A stretch of 64,000 nt of DNA from Gemmatimonadota bacterium. GTDB lineage: Bacteria > Gemmatimonadota > Gemmatimonadetes > Longimicrobiales > Gaopeijiaceae. Of this stretch, positions 28,103 to 36,817 are shown piece by piece (within the stretch, counting starts at the first letter, position 1; each line of letters begins with the position of its first letter). The stretch covers positions 120,930-184,929 of the forward strand of contig JAJDXS010000003.1 in NCBI GenBank assembly GCA_022823145.1, read 5' to 3'. A model generated the notes under the pieces. The model did no database searches, was not told the origin of the DNA, and was given only the letters and a program-made list of their open reading frames with translations. The position numbers and the translations under genes are program-made.

Positions 28103-28880
28103 GTGCTCGCGCGAGGTCCAGCGCTCCGCTCACGCCACCGTTGTCCAGAGCGTCAACGAGCGCGCTTCCCACCACTGCGGCGTCCGCCGCCGCCCCCACG
28201 GCCCGGGCGTGTCCGGGAGTGGACACTCCGAAGCCGACTGCGACCGGCAGCGGCGAGACCGCGCGCACCGCGGCGACCTCACGCGCGAGTTCGCTGCGCA
28301 GCTCCCGGCGGGCGCCGGTCACCCCGGTGCGGGCAATGTAGTAGACAAAACCCTGACTCGCGTGCGCGATGCCGCGGACGCGGTCCGGGCGCGTCGTCGG
28401 CGCGATCAGCCGGACCAGGTCCAGCGGCGAATCGGACAAGAGGGCTTCGAGATCCGGGTCGGCGCCCAGCGGCAGGTCGGTGGGCAGGATCCCGTCGGCC
28501 CCGGCATCCGCCGCCTCCCGAACAAAGTTCCCGACACCGCGCGAATGGATCGGATTGAGGTACGAGAAAACCACCACCGGCACCTCGCTGCGGCCGCGCA
28601 GTTCGGCCAGCACCTCGAAGACACCGCCGACGGTGGTGCCGGCGTCGAGCGCCCCCTGGCTGGAGCGCTGGATCGTGGGCCCGTCCGCCATCGGGTCGCT
28701 GAACGGGATCCCCAGCTCGATCACGTCCGCCCCCGCTTCCGCCAGCCCCGCCACGAGCTCGCGGGTGTGGTCGAGGGTCGGATAGCCCGCCGTCACGTAC
28801 GGGACAAAACCCGCCCGCCCCTCGGCGGCGAGCCCCGCGAAGCGCTCGGCAATGCGGCCCGGCGGCCGCGCTCCCGTCAC
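28044..28880 (-). CDS. trpA: Tryptophan synthase alpha subunit
   Basis: A 278-residue TIM barrel that cleaves indole-3-glycerol phosphate to indole. The catalytic Glu and Asp are visible in [20 protein letters not shown], and the flexible loop region ILPTDLP matches the family. The TrpB-side contact [15 protein letters not shown] and the phosphate-binding GFGVST are present. It overlaps trpB by 4 bases, as expected for coupled alpha and beta subunits. The 3' 59 bases overlap the convergent rqcH. Confidence 0.96.
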   Translation of the reverse strand: MTGARPPGRIAERFAGLAAEGRAGFVPYVTAGYPTLDHTRELVAGLAEAGADVIELGIPFSDPMADGPTIQRSSQGALDAGTTVGGVFEVLAELRGRSEVPVVVFSYLNPIHSRGVGNFVREAADAGADGILPTDLPLGADPDLEALLSDSPLDLVRLIAPTTRPDRVRGIAHASQGFVYYIARTGVTGARRELRSELAREVAAVRAVSPLPVAVGFGVSTPGHARAVGAAADAAVVGSALVDALDNGGVSGALDLARALRTALDEVGPAVPPGTDPA

Positions 28881-30097
28881 GCCCCCGCCCCCGCCGCCGC
28901 ACCGCCGCCCAGCCCGGCGACGTGGACCACGTCCTTGTCGCCCCGCCCGCTCAGGCAGATCGCCACCGGCGCCTCGATCTCGCCCCTTCCCCCCGCTTCG
29001 GCCACCCAGGCCAGCGCGTGGGCGGTCTCGAGCGCAGGGATGATCCCCTCGAGCCCGGGCAGCTCCCGGAACGCCGCCTGCGCGGCCCCGTCCCCGACGC
29101 TCGCGTAGCGGGCGCGCCCGGTGTCGTGCATGTGCGAGTGCTCGGGGCCCACGCCCGGATAGTCCAGCCCGGCCGCGATCGAGTGCGCCGGCGCGACCTG
29201 CCCGTCTGCGTCCTGCAGCAGGTAGCTCAGCGACCCGTGCAGCACCCCCGGACGACCCTCGCTGAGCGGCGCCGACGACCGTCCCGTGCCGAGGCCCTCA
29301 CCGGCCGCCTCCACCCCGACCAGCGCCACCCCCTCGTCGGCGGCGAAGGCGTGGAACATCCCCATTGCGTTCGAGCCGCCGCCGACGCACGCCACCACCG
29401 TCGCGGGCAACCGCCCCTCGACCTCGAGGATCTGCCGCCTCGCCTCGCGCCCGATCACGGCCTGGAAGTCGCGCACGATGAGCGGGAACGGGTGCGGCCC
29501 CACCACCGAACCGATGATGTAGTGGGTGTCGCCAACGTTGGTCACCCAGTCGCGCAGCGCCTCGTTGGTAGCGTCCTTGAGCGTGCGCGTCCCGGAATCC
29601 ACCGGCCGCACCTCGGCGCCGAGCAGCTCCATGCGGTAGACGTTGAGCGACTGCCGCACCACGTCCTCCGTGCCCATGTAGACGACGCACTCGAGGTCGA
29701 AGAGCGCGCACGCGGTCGCCGTGGCCACGCCGTGCTGCCCCGCCCCCGTCTCGGCGATGATGCGCGGCTTCCCCATCCGCTTCGCAAGCAGCGCCTGCCC
29801 CACGGTGTTGTTGATCTTGTGTGCGCCGGTATGGTTGAGATCCTCGCGCTTCAGGTAGACCGGCGCGACCTGCGCCCGTGCCTCGAAGCGACGCGCGCGG
29901 TATAGCGGCGTGGGCCGCCCCACGTAGTCCGCTGCAAGCCGGTCCACCTCCGCCAGGAAACCCGGGTCGCGGGACGCTTGCGCGTACGCCTCAGCGAGTT
30001 CGTCGAGGGCGGGGATCAGCGTCTCGGGAACGTAGCGTCCCCCGAAGCGCCCGAAGCGCCCGGTCTCAGCCGTGCCGTTGGCCGTGCCAGTCTGCAT
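28877..30097 (-). CDS. trpB: Tryptophan synthase beta subunit
   Basis: A 406-residue PLP enzyme joining indole and serine. The PLP Lys is in [15 protein letters not shown]; the phosphate-binding loop is [22 protein letters not shown] at the N-terminus is the TrpB1 signature, so this is the classical subunit that pairs with TrpA. It starts with ATG immediately after the trpF stop (adjacent bases 30097/30098) and ends in a 4-base overlap with trpA. Confidence 0.97.
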   Translation of the reverse strand: MQTGTANGTAETGRFGRFGGRYVPETLIPALDELAEAYAQASRDPGFLAEVDRLAADYVGRPTPLYRARRFEARAQVAPVYLKREDLNHTGAHKINNTVGQALLAKRMGKPRIIAETGAGQHGVATATACALFDLECVVYMGTEDVVRQSLNVYRMELLGAEVRPVDSGTRTLKDATNEALRDWVTNVGDTHYIIGSVVGPHPFPLIVRDFQAVIGREARRQILEVEGRLPATVVACVGGGSNAMGMFHAFAADEGVALVGVEAAGEGLGTGRSSAPLSEGRPGVLHGSLSYLLQDADGQVAPAHSIAAGLDYPGVGPEHSHMHDTGRARYASVGDGAAQAAFRELPGLEGIIPALETAHALAWVAEAGGRGEIEAPVAICLSGRGDKDVVHVAGLGGGAAAGAGA

Positions 30098-30766
30098 TCA
30101 TCCTCCCGCGCCGGCCCGCCGGACGGCTTCCACGAATGCGCGGACGCGTCCCGGGTCCTTGGCGCCAGGCGTCGATTCCACCCCGGAGCTGACGTCGAGC
30201 ACGTCGGGCGAGAGTGCGGCGACGGCCGCGCCGGCGTTCTCCGGGGTCATCCCGCCGGCGGCAATGAAGGTCGCCGAACCGATCGCATCGCGCACCTCCC
30301 TGCCGACGCCCGCCCACGCGAAGGTGCGCCCGGTGCCTCCGGGAAGGGACGGATCCCACGCGTCGAGGAGGATGCCTTGGGCGGCGCCCGCGTAGGGACC
30401 GGCCGATTCCGACATGGGAACGCCCGTTTTCGCGTGCACGGTCTTCCACACGCGCCACGGACCGGCCGCGGCGACCTCGGTCACGGCGCCAGGCGGCTCG
30501 CGCCCCGACAGCTGGACGACGTCGAGCTCGAGTGCGCATGCAACGGCGGCCACGTGCCGGGCGTCGGCGTCGACGAAGACCCCGACCCTTTTCGCAGGCG
30601 CCGCCGCATAGATCCCCCCCGCGTGCGCGAGGGCCACGCTGCGCGAAAAGCCCGGCGATAGTATCACACCCAGATAATCGGCCCCCGCGCTCGCCACGGC
30701 GCCGGCGTCCCCGGGAGACATCACGCCGCACACCTTGGCCCGCACGCGCGATGCGGCCCCCCTCAC
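30098..30766 (-). CDS. trpF: Phosphoribosylanthranilate isomerase
   Basis: A 222-residue TIM barrel catalysing the Amadori rearrangement between trpD and trpC steps. The catalytic Cys is in AKVCGVM, and the general-acid Asp in LDAWDPSLPGGTGRTFAW, with the GGTG phosphate loop. The GTG at 30766 overlaps the trpC stop (GTGA) and is used; the open frame to 31054 lies within trpC. Neighbours on both sides are trp genes. Confidence 0.94.
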   Translation of the reverse strand: MRGAASRVRAKVCGVMSPGDAGAVASAGADYLGVILSPGFSRSVALAHAGGIYAAAPAKRVGVFVDADARHVAAVACALELDVVQLSGREPPGAVTEVAAAGPWRVWKTVHAKTGVPMSESAGPYAGAAQGILLDAWDPSLPGGTGRTFAWAGVGREVRDAIGSATFIAAGGMTPENAGAAVAALSPDVLDVSSGVESTPGAKDPGRVRAFVEAVRRAGAGG

Positions 30767-31608
30767 CGCCGCCCCTCCACCCGCGGCACGGTGGCCATCT
30801 CTTCCACCAGCCGGCCCGGCGCCCCGCTCCGCACCAGCGCTTCGCCCACCAGCACGGCGTCGGCTCCGGCGGCCGCCACCCGCGCCACGTCGTCCGCGCC
30901 GCCGATGCCGCTCTCGGACATCAGGGCCACCTCGCCCGGCAGGTACGGCGCCAGGCGTTCCGTGACCGCGAGATCGGTGCGGAACACGGAGAGGTCGCGG
31001 TTGTTGACGCCGACGAGTTCGGCCCCCGCCTCCAGAGCCGAGTCGACCTCCCACTCGTCGTGGACCTCGACAAGGGCGGTCATGCCGAGGTCGTGGACCA
31101 TGCCCCTCAGGTCGGCCAGGAGCGCGGGTTCCAGGATGCGCACGATCAGCAGCATCAGGTCCGCCCCTGCCGCGCGCCCCTCGTACACCTGCAGCGGATC
31201 GATGACGAAATCCTTGCGGAGCACCGGAATGCCGCGCGCCTCGCGGATTGCCCGCAGGTCGTCGAGCGAGCCCCCGAACCAGGGCCCGTCGGTCAGGATG
31301 CTGACGGCGGCGGCGCCCGCGGATTCATACTCGGCGGAGAGCGCGACCGGATCGAGTCCGGTGTCGATATCCCCCGCCCCCGGGGAGCGGCGCTTGACCT
31401 CGGCGAAGACGCCGACGCACGGGCTTGTCCCCAGCGGCCCCAGCACCGGCCTGGGCGGAGCCGCGTCGTCTACAGCTCTCCGCAGGTCCGTCCGCATGCT
31501 TCGGAGCGCCACCACCTCGTTCCGCTTTGTCGCGACGATTTGCTCCAGGATCCCGACACGCGCGTCCCTCTGATTGCGCGCCTTCGCGCCCACTTGCACT
31601 TCGGTCAA
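30763..31608 (-). CDS. trpC: Indole-3-glycerol phosphate synthase
   Basis: A 281-residue TIM barrel closing the indole ring. The family signature FAEVKRRSPGAGDI holds the catalytic Lys, VLRKDFVIDP the second Lys, and VGVNNRDLSVF plus MSESGIG the phosphate site. The first possible start is a TTG at 31608 without a clear ribosome-binding site; a GTG a few codons in (about 31599) is an alternative. It is divergent from lexA across 67 bases and leads trpF-trpB-trpA. Confidence 0.94.
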   Translation of the reverse strand: MTEVQVGAKARNQRDARVGILEQIVATKRNEVVALRSMRTDLRRAVDDAAPPRPVLGPLGTSPCVGVFAEVKRRSPGAGDIDTGLDPVALSAEYESAGAAAVSILTDGPWFGGSLDDLRAIREARGIPVLRKDFVIDPLQVYEGRAAGADLMLLIVRILEPALLADLRGMVHDLGMTALVEVHDEWEVDSALEAGAELVGVNNRDLSVFRTDLAVTERLAPYLPGEVALMSESGIGGADDVARVAAAGADAVLVGEALVRSGAPGRLVEEMATVPRVEGRR

Positions 31609-31675
31609 GGTTCGGTTACCATTCTTCGGCGGTTATTCGGTACCGTACGCACATTCGATACAGGGGAGGCAGACC
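31609..31675. promoter_or_regulatory. Divergent trpC/lexA control region
   Basis: This 67-bp region separates trpC and lexA. It contains the palindrome CGGTACCG (31638-31645) and two similar copies TTCGGTTACC (31611-31620) and TTCGGTACC (31636-31644). These could be LexA operator elements because LexA normally represses its own gene, but the box of this lineage is not known to me and the call is tentative. Confidence 0.3.
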
Positions 31676-32281
31676 ATGGCCCTGACCAAGAAGCAGAAAC
31701 GGATTCTCGACTATCTCAAGGACTTCATCCACGATCACGGCTATTCCCCGAGCTTCGAGGAGATCTGCAAGGCCTTCGGGTACACGTCCCTGGCGACGGT
31801 CCACGAGCACCTGACCAATCTGGAAGCCAAGGGATACATACGGAAGTCGTACCGCGGCAGCCGATCGATCGAGGTCGCGCTCGATGTCGAGCCGTCGGTC
31901 GCGCTCCCCCTGCTGGGGACCGTGGCAGCGGGGCAGCCGATCGAAGCCATCGAGGACAGCGAGACTCTGGCCGTTCCCGGCGACATGGTCCCGAGGCGCT
32001 TCCGGCACTACGCGCTCCGCGTCTCCGGCGACTCGATGATCGACGAACAGATCCGCGACGGCGACCACATCGTGGTCCGCGCGCACGAAACGGCGAACGA
32101 CGGCGAAACGGTGATCGCGCTGATCCGCGACGAGGCCGCGACCGTCAAGAAGCTCTACCGCGAGCCCGGCAACCGCATCCGCCTGCAGCCGGCCAACGAG
32201 ACCATGAAGCCCATCATCGAGGACGCCGCCGACGTGCGGATCCAGGGCGTCGTGGTCGGGCTCGTCCGCAACTACCAGTAG
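31676..32281 (+). CDS. lexA: LexA SOS repressor
   Basis: A 201-residue repressor-protease. The winged helix spans about 1-65 (SPSFEEICKAFGYTSLATVHEHL); the self-cleavage site Ala-Gly is in TVAAGQPIEA, the nucleophile Ser in SGDSMIDEQI and the Lys general base in EAATVKKLYRE. GGGGAGG precedes the ATG at 31676 by 6 bases; the longer frame to 31574 overlaps trpC and is discarded. DNA damage with RecA would trigger cleavage. It is the only plus-strand gene within the trp cluster. The 220 bases downstream hold no convincing gene. Confidence 0.96.
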   Translation: MALTKKQKRILDYLKDFIHDHGYSPSFEEICKAFGYTSLATVHEHLTNLEAKGYIRKSYRGSRSIEVALDVEPSVALPLLGTVAAGQPIEAIEDSETLAVPGDMVPRRFRHYALRVSGDSMIDEQIRDGDHIVVRAHETANDGETVIALIRDEAATVKKLYREPGNRIRLQPANETMKPIIEDAADVRIQGVVVGLVRNYQ

Positions 32282-32502
32282 TCGACAGAGGGGGGTGAAG
32301 ATGAGGACGATGTTCGCAGTCGGTCACCAGAACCGCACGCATACCACGATCGTCATCAAGGGGCGCCTGCAGCAGGAGCGCCGGACGGATGCGGCGAAGG
32401 GGGAGGGGCCGGTGGCTACCACTGCTCCGCGGCCTGAAGTTCCCGTCGCGCTTCCGCCGCGCACCAGGGTGCATTGAGGCGCAGGAGCGAGGCCCCCGCG
32501 GT

Positions 32503-33555
32503 CTAATCCCGGGCGGCGGCCGCGCGGCGGCTGGCGCGAATGAGCCGGTCGAGCGCGGCCGCGGCGGCTCCGGAGTCGATGGACTCGGCCGCGGCGCCCA
32601 CCCCGTCGGCCAGCGAGTCCGTGCGGCCGGCCACCTGGAACGCGGCGGCGGCATTGATCAGCACGGCTGTTCGGGCCGCCCCGACCTCGTCGCCCGCGAG
32701 CACGGCGCGCACCACCGCCGCGTTCTCCTGCGGCTCCCCGCCCGCCAGTTCCTTCGGTGCGACCGCTTCAAGACCGAGCCCCTCGGGCGTGACTTCATAG
32801 CTGGACACACTGCCGTCCCTGAGTTCCGCGACGTGCGTGGGTCCACACGGGCTCAGCTCGTCGAGACCGGGTTCGCCGTGTACGACGAGTGCCCTGTCGT
32901 GGCCCAGTTCCGTGAGCGCCCGCACCACGAGGTCGATGAACGCCGGGTCCGCCACGCCGACGACCTGCCGTCGCGCCCGCGCCGGATTGGTGAGCGGGCC
33001 GAGCAGGTTCATGATCGTGGTGATCCCGAGGTCGCGGCGCACCGGTACCACATGGCGCATGGCCGGGTGGAGGAGCGGCGCGAACATGAACACGATCCCC
33101 GCCTCGTCGAGGACCCGGCTCATCCCGGCCGGAGTCAGGTCGACCGCGACGCCCAGCGCCTCGAGCACGTCCGCGCTGCCGCACTTCGAGGTGAAGGAAC
33201 GGTTGCCGTGCTTCGCCACCGGGACGCCGGCGGCCGCCACGACCAGAGCCGACGCGGTGGAGATGTTGAACGTCGACACGCTCCCGCCGCCGGTCCCGCA
33301 GGTGTCCACGAGGGCTCCCGGATCCGGCGACTCGACGGGGATCATGGCACCGCGCAGCGCCTCGACGCCCCCTGCGACCTCGGACGGCGCCAGTCCCTTG
33401 GTCTGCAGTGCGGCGAGCAGTCCTCCGGTCCGCACCGGGGACTCGAGACCCGAGACGATGTGGCCGAACGCCCTGGCGGCTTCGGTTGCGGTGAGATCTT
33501 CCCCCTCCACCACCTTGGCGAGAAGGGGAACCAGGCTGAATGCCGTGTCTGTCAC
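32503..33555 (-). CDS. trpD: Anthranilate phosphoribosyltransferase
   Basis: A 350-residue class IV phosphoribosyltransferase transferring ribose-5-phosphate to anthranilate. The PRPP-binding loop VDTCGTGGGSVSTFNIST, KHGNRSFTSKCGSADVLEALG and the MNLLGPLTNPA segment are intact. The GTG at 33555 (VTDTAFSLV) gives the family length; the frame runs to 33741 but overlaps the DUF5916 gene. It begins 11 bases after that gene's stop, so it is probably cotranscribed with it rather than with trpC-F-B-A, from which lexA separates it. Confidence 0.93.
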   Translation of the reverse strand: MTDTAFSLVPLLAKVVEGEDLTATEAARAFGHIVSGLESPVRTGGLLAALQTKGLAPSEVAGGVEALRGAMIPVESPDPGALVDTCGTGGGSVSTFNISTASALVVAAAGVPVAKHGNRSFTSKCGSADVLEALGVAVDLTPAGMSRVLDEAGIVFMFAPLLHPAMRHVVPVRRDLGITTIMNLLGPLTNPARARRQVVGVADPAFIDLVVRALTELGHDRALVVHGEPGLDELSPCGPTHVAELRDGSVSSYEVTPEGLGLEAVAPKELAGGEPQENAAVVRAVLAGDEVGAARTAVLINAAAAFQVAGRTDSLADGVGAAAESIDSGAAAAALDRLIRASRRAAAARD

Positions 33556-33566
33556 TGGTCTTGACT

Positions 33567-35816
33567 CTATCTCGAGAACAGGTACGTCACCTTGACGATC
33601 AGCTGCCGCTCCCGGAGAGGATTGAACTCCGAGACCCCGCCCGGCAGGTAGTCCTCGTAGTCCCGGCGCAGCTCGTCGTAGACGATGTAGATGTCGCTCC
33701 CGGGCCGGTAGATGTAGTTCAGGCGCGCCGCGGTGCTCCACTGGTCGGTGAGCGAGTTGTACTGCGTGAGGGCGCGCAGCGTCATCGTCGGCGAGATCGC
33801 GTAGTCGACGCGGAACGAGGCGATGTCGGCGCTGAAGTCGCCGCCAGGTAGGCGGACGTCGTTGCGGGTGAACGCCCCTTCGGCCGCCAGCCGGCTGGTG
33901 AGCCGCAGCCCCGCGCGGGCGTTGTAGTCGGTTCGGTTGCCGTCGAAAAAGGTCTGCGGGGAGTAGTAGACCGTGCCGTAGAGCCGGCGGGACGGATCAC
34001 TGGTGAAGGAGAAGCGCCATTCGCCGAAGCGGTGGGTGCCCGGGGCCACCACGACATCGGGCCGAACGTGGAAGGGATCGTCCAGCACCTCCAGGTAGTC
34101 GTTGTACCAGATGTTGATGTAGGCCCCGTTCTCAAGCCTCGTGCCCAGCATGTTGTGGATTCGGCGCGTTACCAGCCGGTTGTTCTGGTCGGTCGTGTAG
34201 GTGACGTTGACCATCGGGTCAAGGACCCGGACCCCGAAGCGGCCCGGCCGGGGGTTGCGCTCCAGGTGGACCTTGCTGATGCGGATGCCGCGCCGCGGAA
34301 GGAAGCCCACCTCCGGGTTGAAGTTCTCCTGCAGGTCGGCGTACTCGCCGTAGACGTTCCAGTCCTCGTCGAGCCAGCCCAGACGGACGTACCCGGCCAG
34401 TTCCCCATCGTCCACCCCCGTAGTGGACGTCTTGGCGATGAAGCTGTTCACCAGGAAGGAGGGGTGCGGGGCGAGCGTCATGTCCGCGGCAAGGGTGCGA
34501 TTGACGTAGTCGCCGCTGCCTACGTGCTTGTTGATGATCAGCGCCCCCACCTTCGAACGCGCCATGATGTCGCGGCTGTAGCGGGCGACGAAGAAGTTCT
34601 CGCCGTCGCGACCGACCAGGCCTCGCTCGACACCGCCGGGCAGGCCATCGGTCTGGATGTCCATGACGGCGATGTTGTTGCGCCCCACCTTCCCGGTGAG
34701 CCGGGCCCCACCCAGGATGGGGATCGGGTCACCCGTCTCCGACAGGCCGATGCGCCGGCTGAAGAACAGGTCCGCCACGCGCTGGACGGCGCTGTTGGTG
34801 CCGACGTTGAACTGCCCGGAGTTCTCCAGGAAGAAGTCGCGCTTCTCCGGGTAGAAGAGCGCAAAGCGGGTCAGATTGACCTGCTCGTCGTCCACCTCCG
34901 CCTGGGCGAAATCGGTGTTCCAGGTGAGATCCAGGTTCAGGCCGGCCGAAACGCCGTACTTGACATCGAAGCCGATGTCGCGCCGCCCGTCGTTCTCGAC
35001 GAGGCCGGCATCCGTTATGCGGGTCGCGCCTCCCGAGACGAAAGGCTTGACGCGCAGGTCCATGCCGCGGTTGAGCGACTCCAGGCCGGTGAGGTTCCCG
35101 GCCAGGCTGACGCGCGTGAGCGTGTAGGGCTTCGGGATTCCCGCCCAGAACGCCTGTTCGTTCTTGCGGCGGATGTTGCGCATGAAGTTGATGCCCCACT
35201 CCTGCCGCTCCTGGTCGGGGAAGCGCAGGGTGACCATCGGGATCGCGATCTCCGCGATCCAGCCGTCGTCCGTTCGGCTCGCGCTGACGTGCCAGACCCC
35301 GTCCCAGTCCTTGTTGATGTTGGTCGCGACCCCGAAGCCCCGCCGGCCGCTGCCCTCGCCCTCCTCGAAGACCTGCTGCTCCAGCTTCGCACCCAGTGGC
35401 GTGGTGACGAACATGTAGGCGGAACGGTAGTCCCTGAAGGTGTCCAGGATGATCTGGAAGTTGTCCTCGTCCAGGATGCGGTCCGAGTCCCGCCGCATCT
35501 CGGTCGCGATGACCCCGTCCGGCTCCGAATCGAAGGCCCGGACCCCGATGTAGAGGTTCTCGCCGTCGTAGAGGATCCTCGCCTCGGTGCGTTCGGAGGC
35601 CGGAGCGCCCTCGTCGGGCTCCTGCTGAACGAACGCGTCGATGACTTCGGCCGCGTTCCAGGCCGCCTCATCGAGGACTCCGTCCAGGATCGGCGCCACG
35701 TCGACGCGCGAGGCGGCAACGGTGCGCCCGTTCCGGCCGTTTTGTCCGGAGAGGGGTGCGGCCGCGGCAAGGACAACGAGGACCGCGGCCGCAACCGCAT
35801 GCAGGTTCGGTCTCAA
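33567..35816 (-). CDS. DUF5916/CBM9-like domain protein, probable outer-membrane barrel
   Basis: A second large protein of this type. After an N-terminal signal (AAAVLVVLAAAAPLSG) comes a CBM9-like domain (PILDGVLDEAAWNAAE, IGVRAFDSEPDG, WGINFMRNIRRK). The DUF5916 core follows (FFLENSGQFNVGTN, DFAQAEVDDEQVNL), then a barrel-like aromatic C-terminus ending VKVTYLFSR. The TTG at 35816 is preferred because it places a short basic segment before the hydrophobic core; a GTG at 35891 or the ORF limit 36038 are alternatives. It is not a recent duplicate of 7071-9476, since the sequences differ widely outside the shared motifs. trpD follows 11 bases downstream. Confidence 0.85.
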   Translation of the reverse strand: MRPNLHAVAAAVLVVLAAAAPLSGQNGRNGRTVAASRVDVAPILDGVLDEAAWNAAEVIDAFVQQEPDEGAPASERTEARILYDGENLYIGVRAFDSEPDGVIATEMRRDSDRILDEDNFQIILDTFRDYRSAYMFVTTPLGAKLEQQVFEEGEGSGRRGFGVATNINKDWDGVWHVSASRTDDGWIAEIAIPMVTLRFPDQERQEWGINFMRNIRRKNEQAFWAGIPKPYTLTRVSLAGNLTGLESLNRGMDLRVKPFVSGGATRITDAGLVENDGRRDIGFDVKYGVSAGLNLDLTWNTDFAQAEVDDEQVNLTRFALFYPEKRDFFLENSGQFNVGTNSAVQRVADLFFSRRIGLSETGDPIPILGGARLTGKVGRNNIAVMDIQTDGLPGGVERGLVGRDGENFFVARYSRDIMARSKVGALIINKHVGSGDYVNRTLAADMTLAPHPSFLVNSFIAKTSTTGVDDGELAGYVRLGWLDEDWNVYGEYADLQENFNPEVGFLPRRGIRISKVHLERNPRPGRFGVRVLDPMVNVTYTTDQNNRLVTRRIHNMLGTRLENGAYINIWYNDYLEVLDDPFHVRPDVVVAPGTHRFGEWRFSFTSDPSRRLYGTVYYSPQTFFDGNRTDYNARAGLRLTSRLAAEGAFTRNDVRLPGGDFSADIASFRVDYAISPTMTLRALTQYNSLTDQWSTAARLNYIYRPGSDIYIVYDELRRDYEDYLPGGVSEFNPLRERQLIVKVTYLFSR

Positions 35817-36012
35817 GAGGAATCCCGTAGTGTTTGGAGGAAAAGGCCGCGCAAACCTATCTCCGCGCGCTTTCCGGTCGCCAGTCCACACCCGCCCGCC
35901 ACCCGGAGGTTGACTCGCGCCCGTCCCCGGGTAGCTTTTCCCTTTACGACACGCCGGCGTTCCCGAAGACTCGGCCGACATTCCGGAGCGCCCGGCACGT
36001 CCCTGCGGGGGA

Positions 36013-36810
36013 ATGGGCGACCGAGAGACCCGCTTCAAACTGATTCTCCACTACGATGGCTCTGCCTTCCGGGGATGGCAGAGCCAACCGGGCGCACCCA
36101 CCGTCCAGGGGGAGATCGAGGCTGCGACCGCGCAGCTGACGGGGGAGCGTCGCCCGGTCGTCGGATCGGGACGTACCGACACGGGGGTCCACGCAACGGG
36201 GCAGGTGGCCGCGGTCACGATGCCCGCGCCCTGGACGGCACAGGCGCTCTGTCGCTCGCTGAACGCGCTGCTCCCGGACGCCGTCTGGGTCAGGGAGGCC
36301 GTGGCGGTTCACGACGGCTTCCACCCTCGGCGCGACGCGGTCGAGCGCAGCTACTCCTACCGCGTGGGAACAGCCCCGGACGCAGCGTCCCCGTTCCATC
36401 GAAGGTGGTGCTGGCCGCTCTGCCGCCCGATCGACATGGAGGCCGCGTCCCGCGCGGCCCACCACCTTGCCGGCGAGCACGAGTTCCGTTCGTTCGCCAA
36501 GTCCGGCCAGCCGAAACGGGGGTATGCGTGCCGCGTCACGCATGCACGCTGGCGCCACTGGGAGGACCTCGGGGCGGTCTTCGAAATCTCCGCCAACCGA
36601 TTCCTTCACCGGATGGTGCGATATTTGGTGGGTACGATGGTGGACATGGCCCTTGGCCGCCGTGACGAATCGGAAATGGTCCTCATGTTGCAAGGTGACT
36701 CGAAGAAACACGGCCTGACGACGTCGCCCCCGGCACCACCCGAAGGACTCTTGCTCACCAGGGTGGACTACGCCACATCTTGCGGTGCACTCTCTCGGCA
36801 TGATATGTAA
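36013..36810 (+). CDS. truA: tRNA pseudouridine(38-40) synthase TruA
   Basis: A 265-residue synthase modifying U38-U40 of tRNA anticodon arms. The catalytic Asp is in GSGRTDTGVHATGQ; YDGSAFRGWQSQPGAPTVQG at the N-terminus and FLHRMVRYLVGTMVDMALGR near the C-terminus are family landmarks. It is divergent from the DUF5916 gene with about 200 bases between the favoured starts. Its last bases are AT-rich and merge with the start region of the htrA-like gene 7 bases downstream. Confidence 0.95.
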   Translation: MGDRETRFKLILHYDGSAFRGWQSQPGAPTVQGEIEAATAQLTGERRPVVGSGRTDTGVHATGQVAAVTMPAPWTAQALCRSLNALLPDAVWVREAVAVHDGFHPRRDAVERSYSYRVGTAPDAASPFHRRWCWPLCRPIDMEAASRAAHHLAGEHEFRSFAKSGQPKRGYACRVTHARWRHWEDLGAVFEISANRFLHRMVRYLVGTMVDMALGRRDESEMVLMLQGDSKKHGLTTSPPAPPEGLLLTRVDYATSCGALSRHDM

Positions 36811-36817
36811 TAACAAC

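Noticed and set aside
32295..32477. 60-codon plus-strand frame downstream of lexA, with GGGGGG before an ATG
   Set aside because: The product is basic and Pro-rich with no motif, and both strands are open here; support is too weak to call a gene.
34032..36665. 877-codon open frame on the plus strand
   Set aside because: Antisense to the second DUF5916 gene and out of frame with truA, both real.
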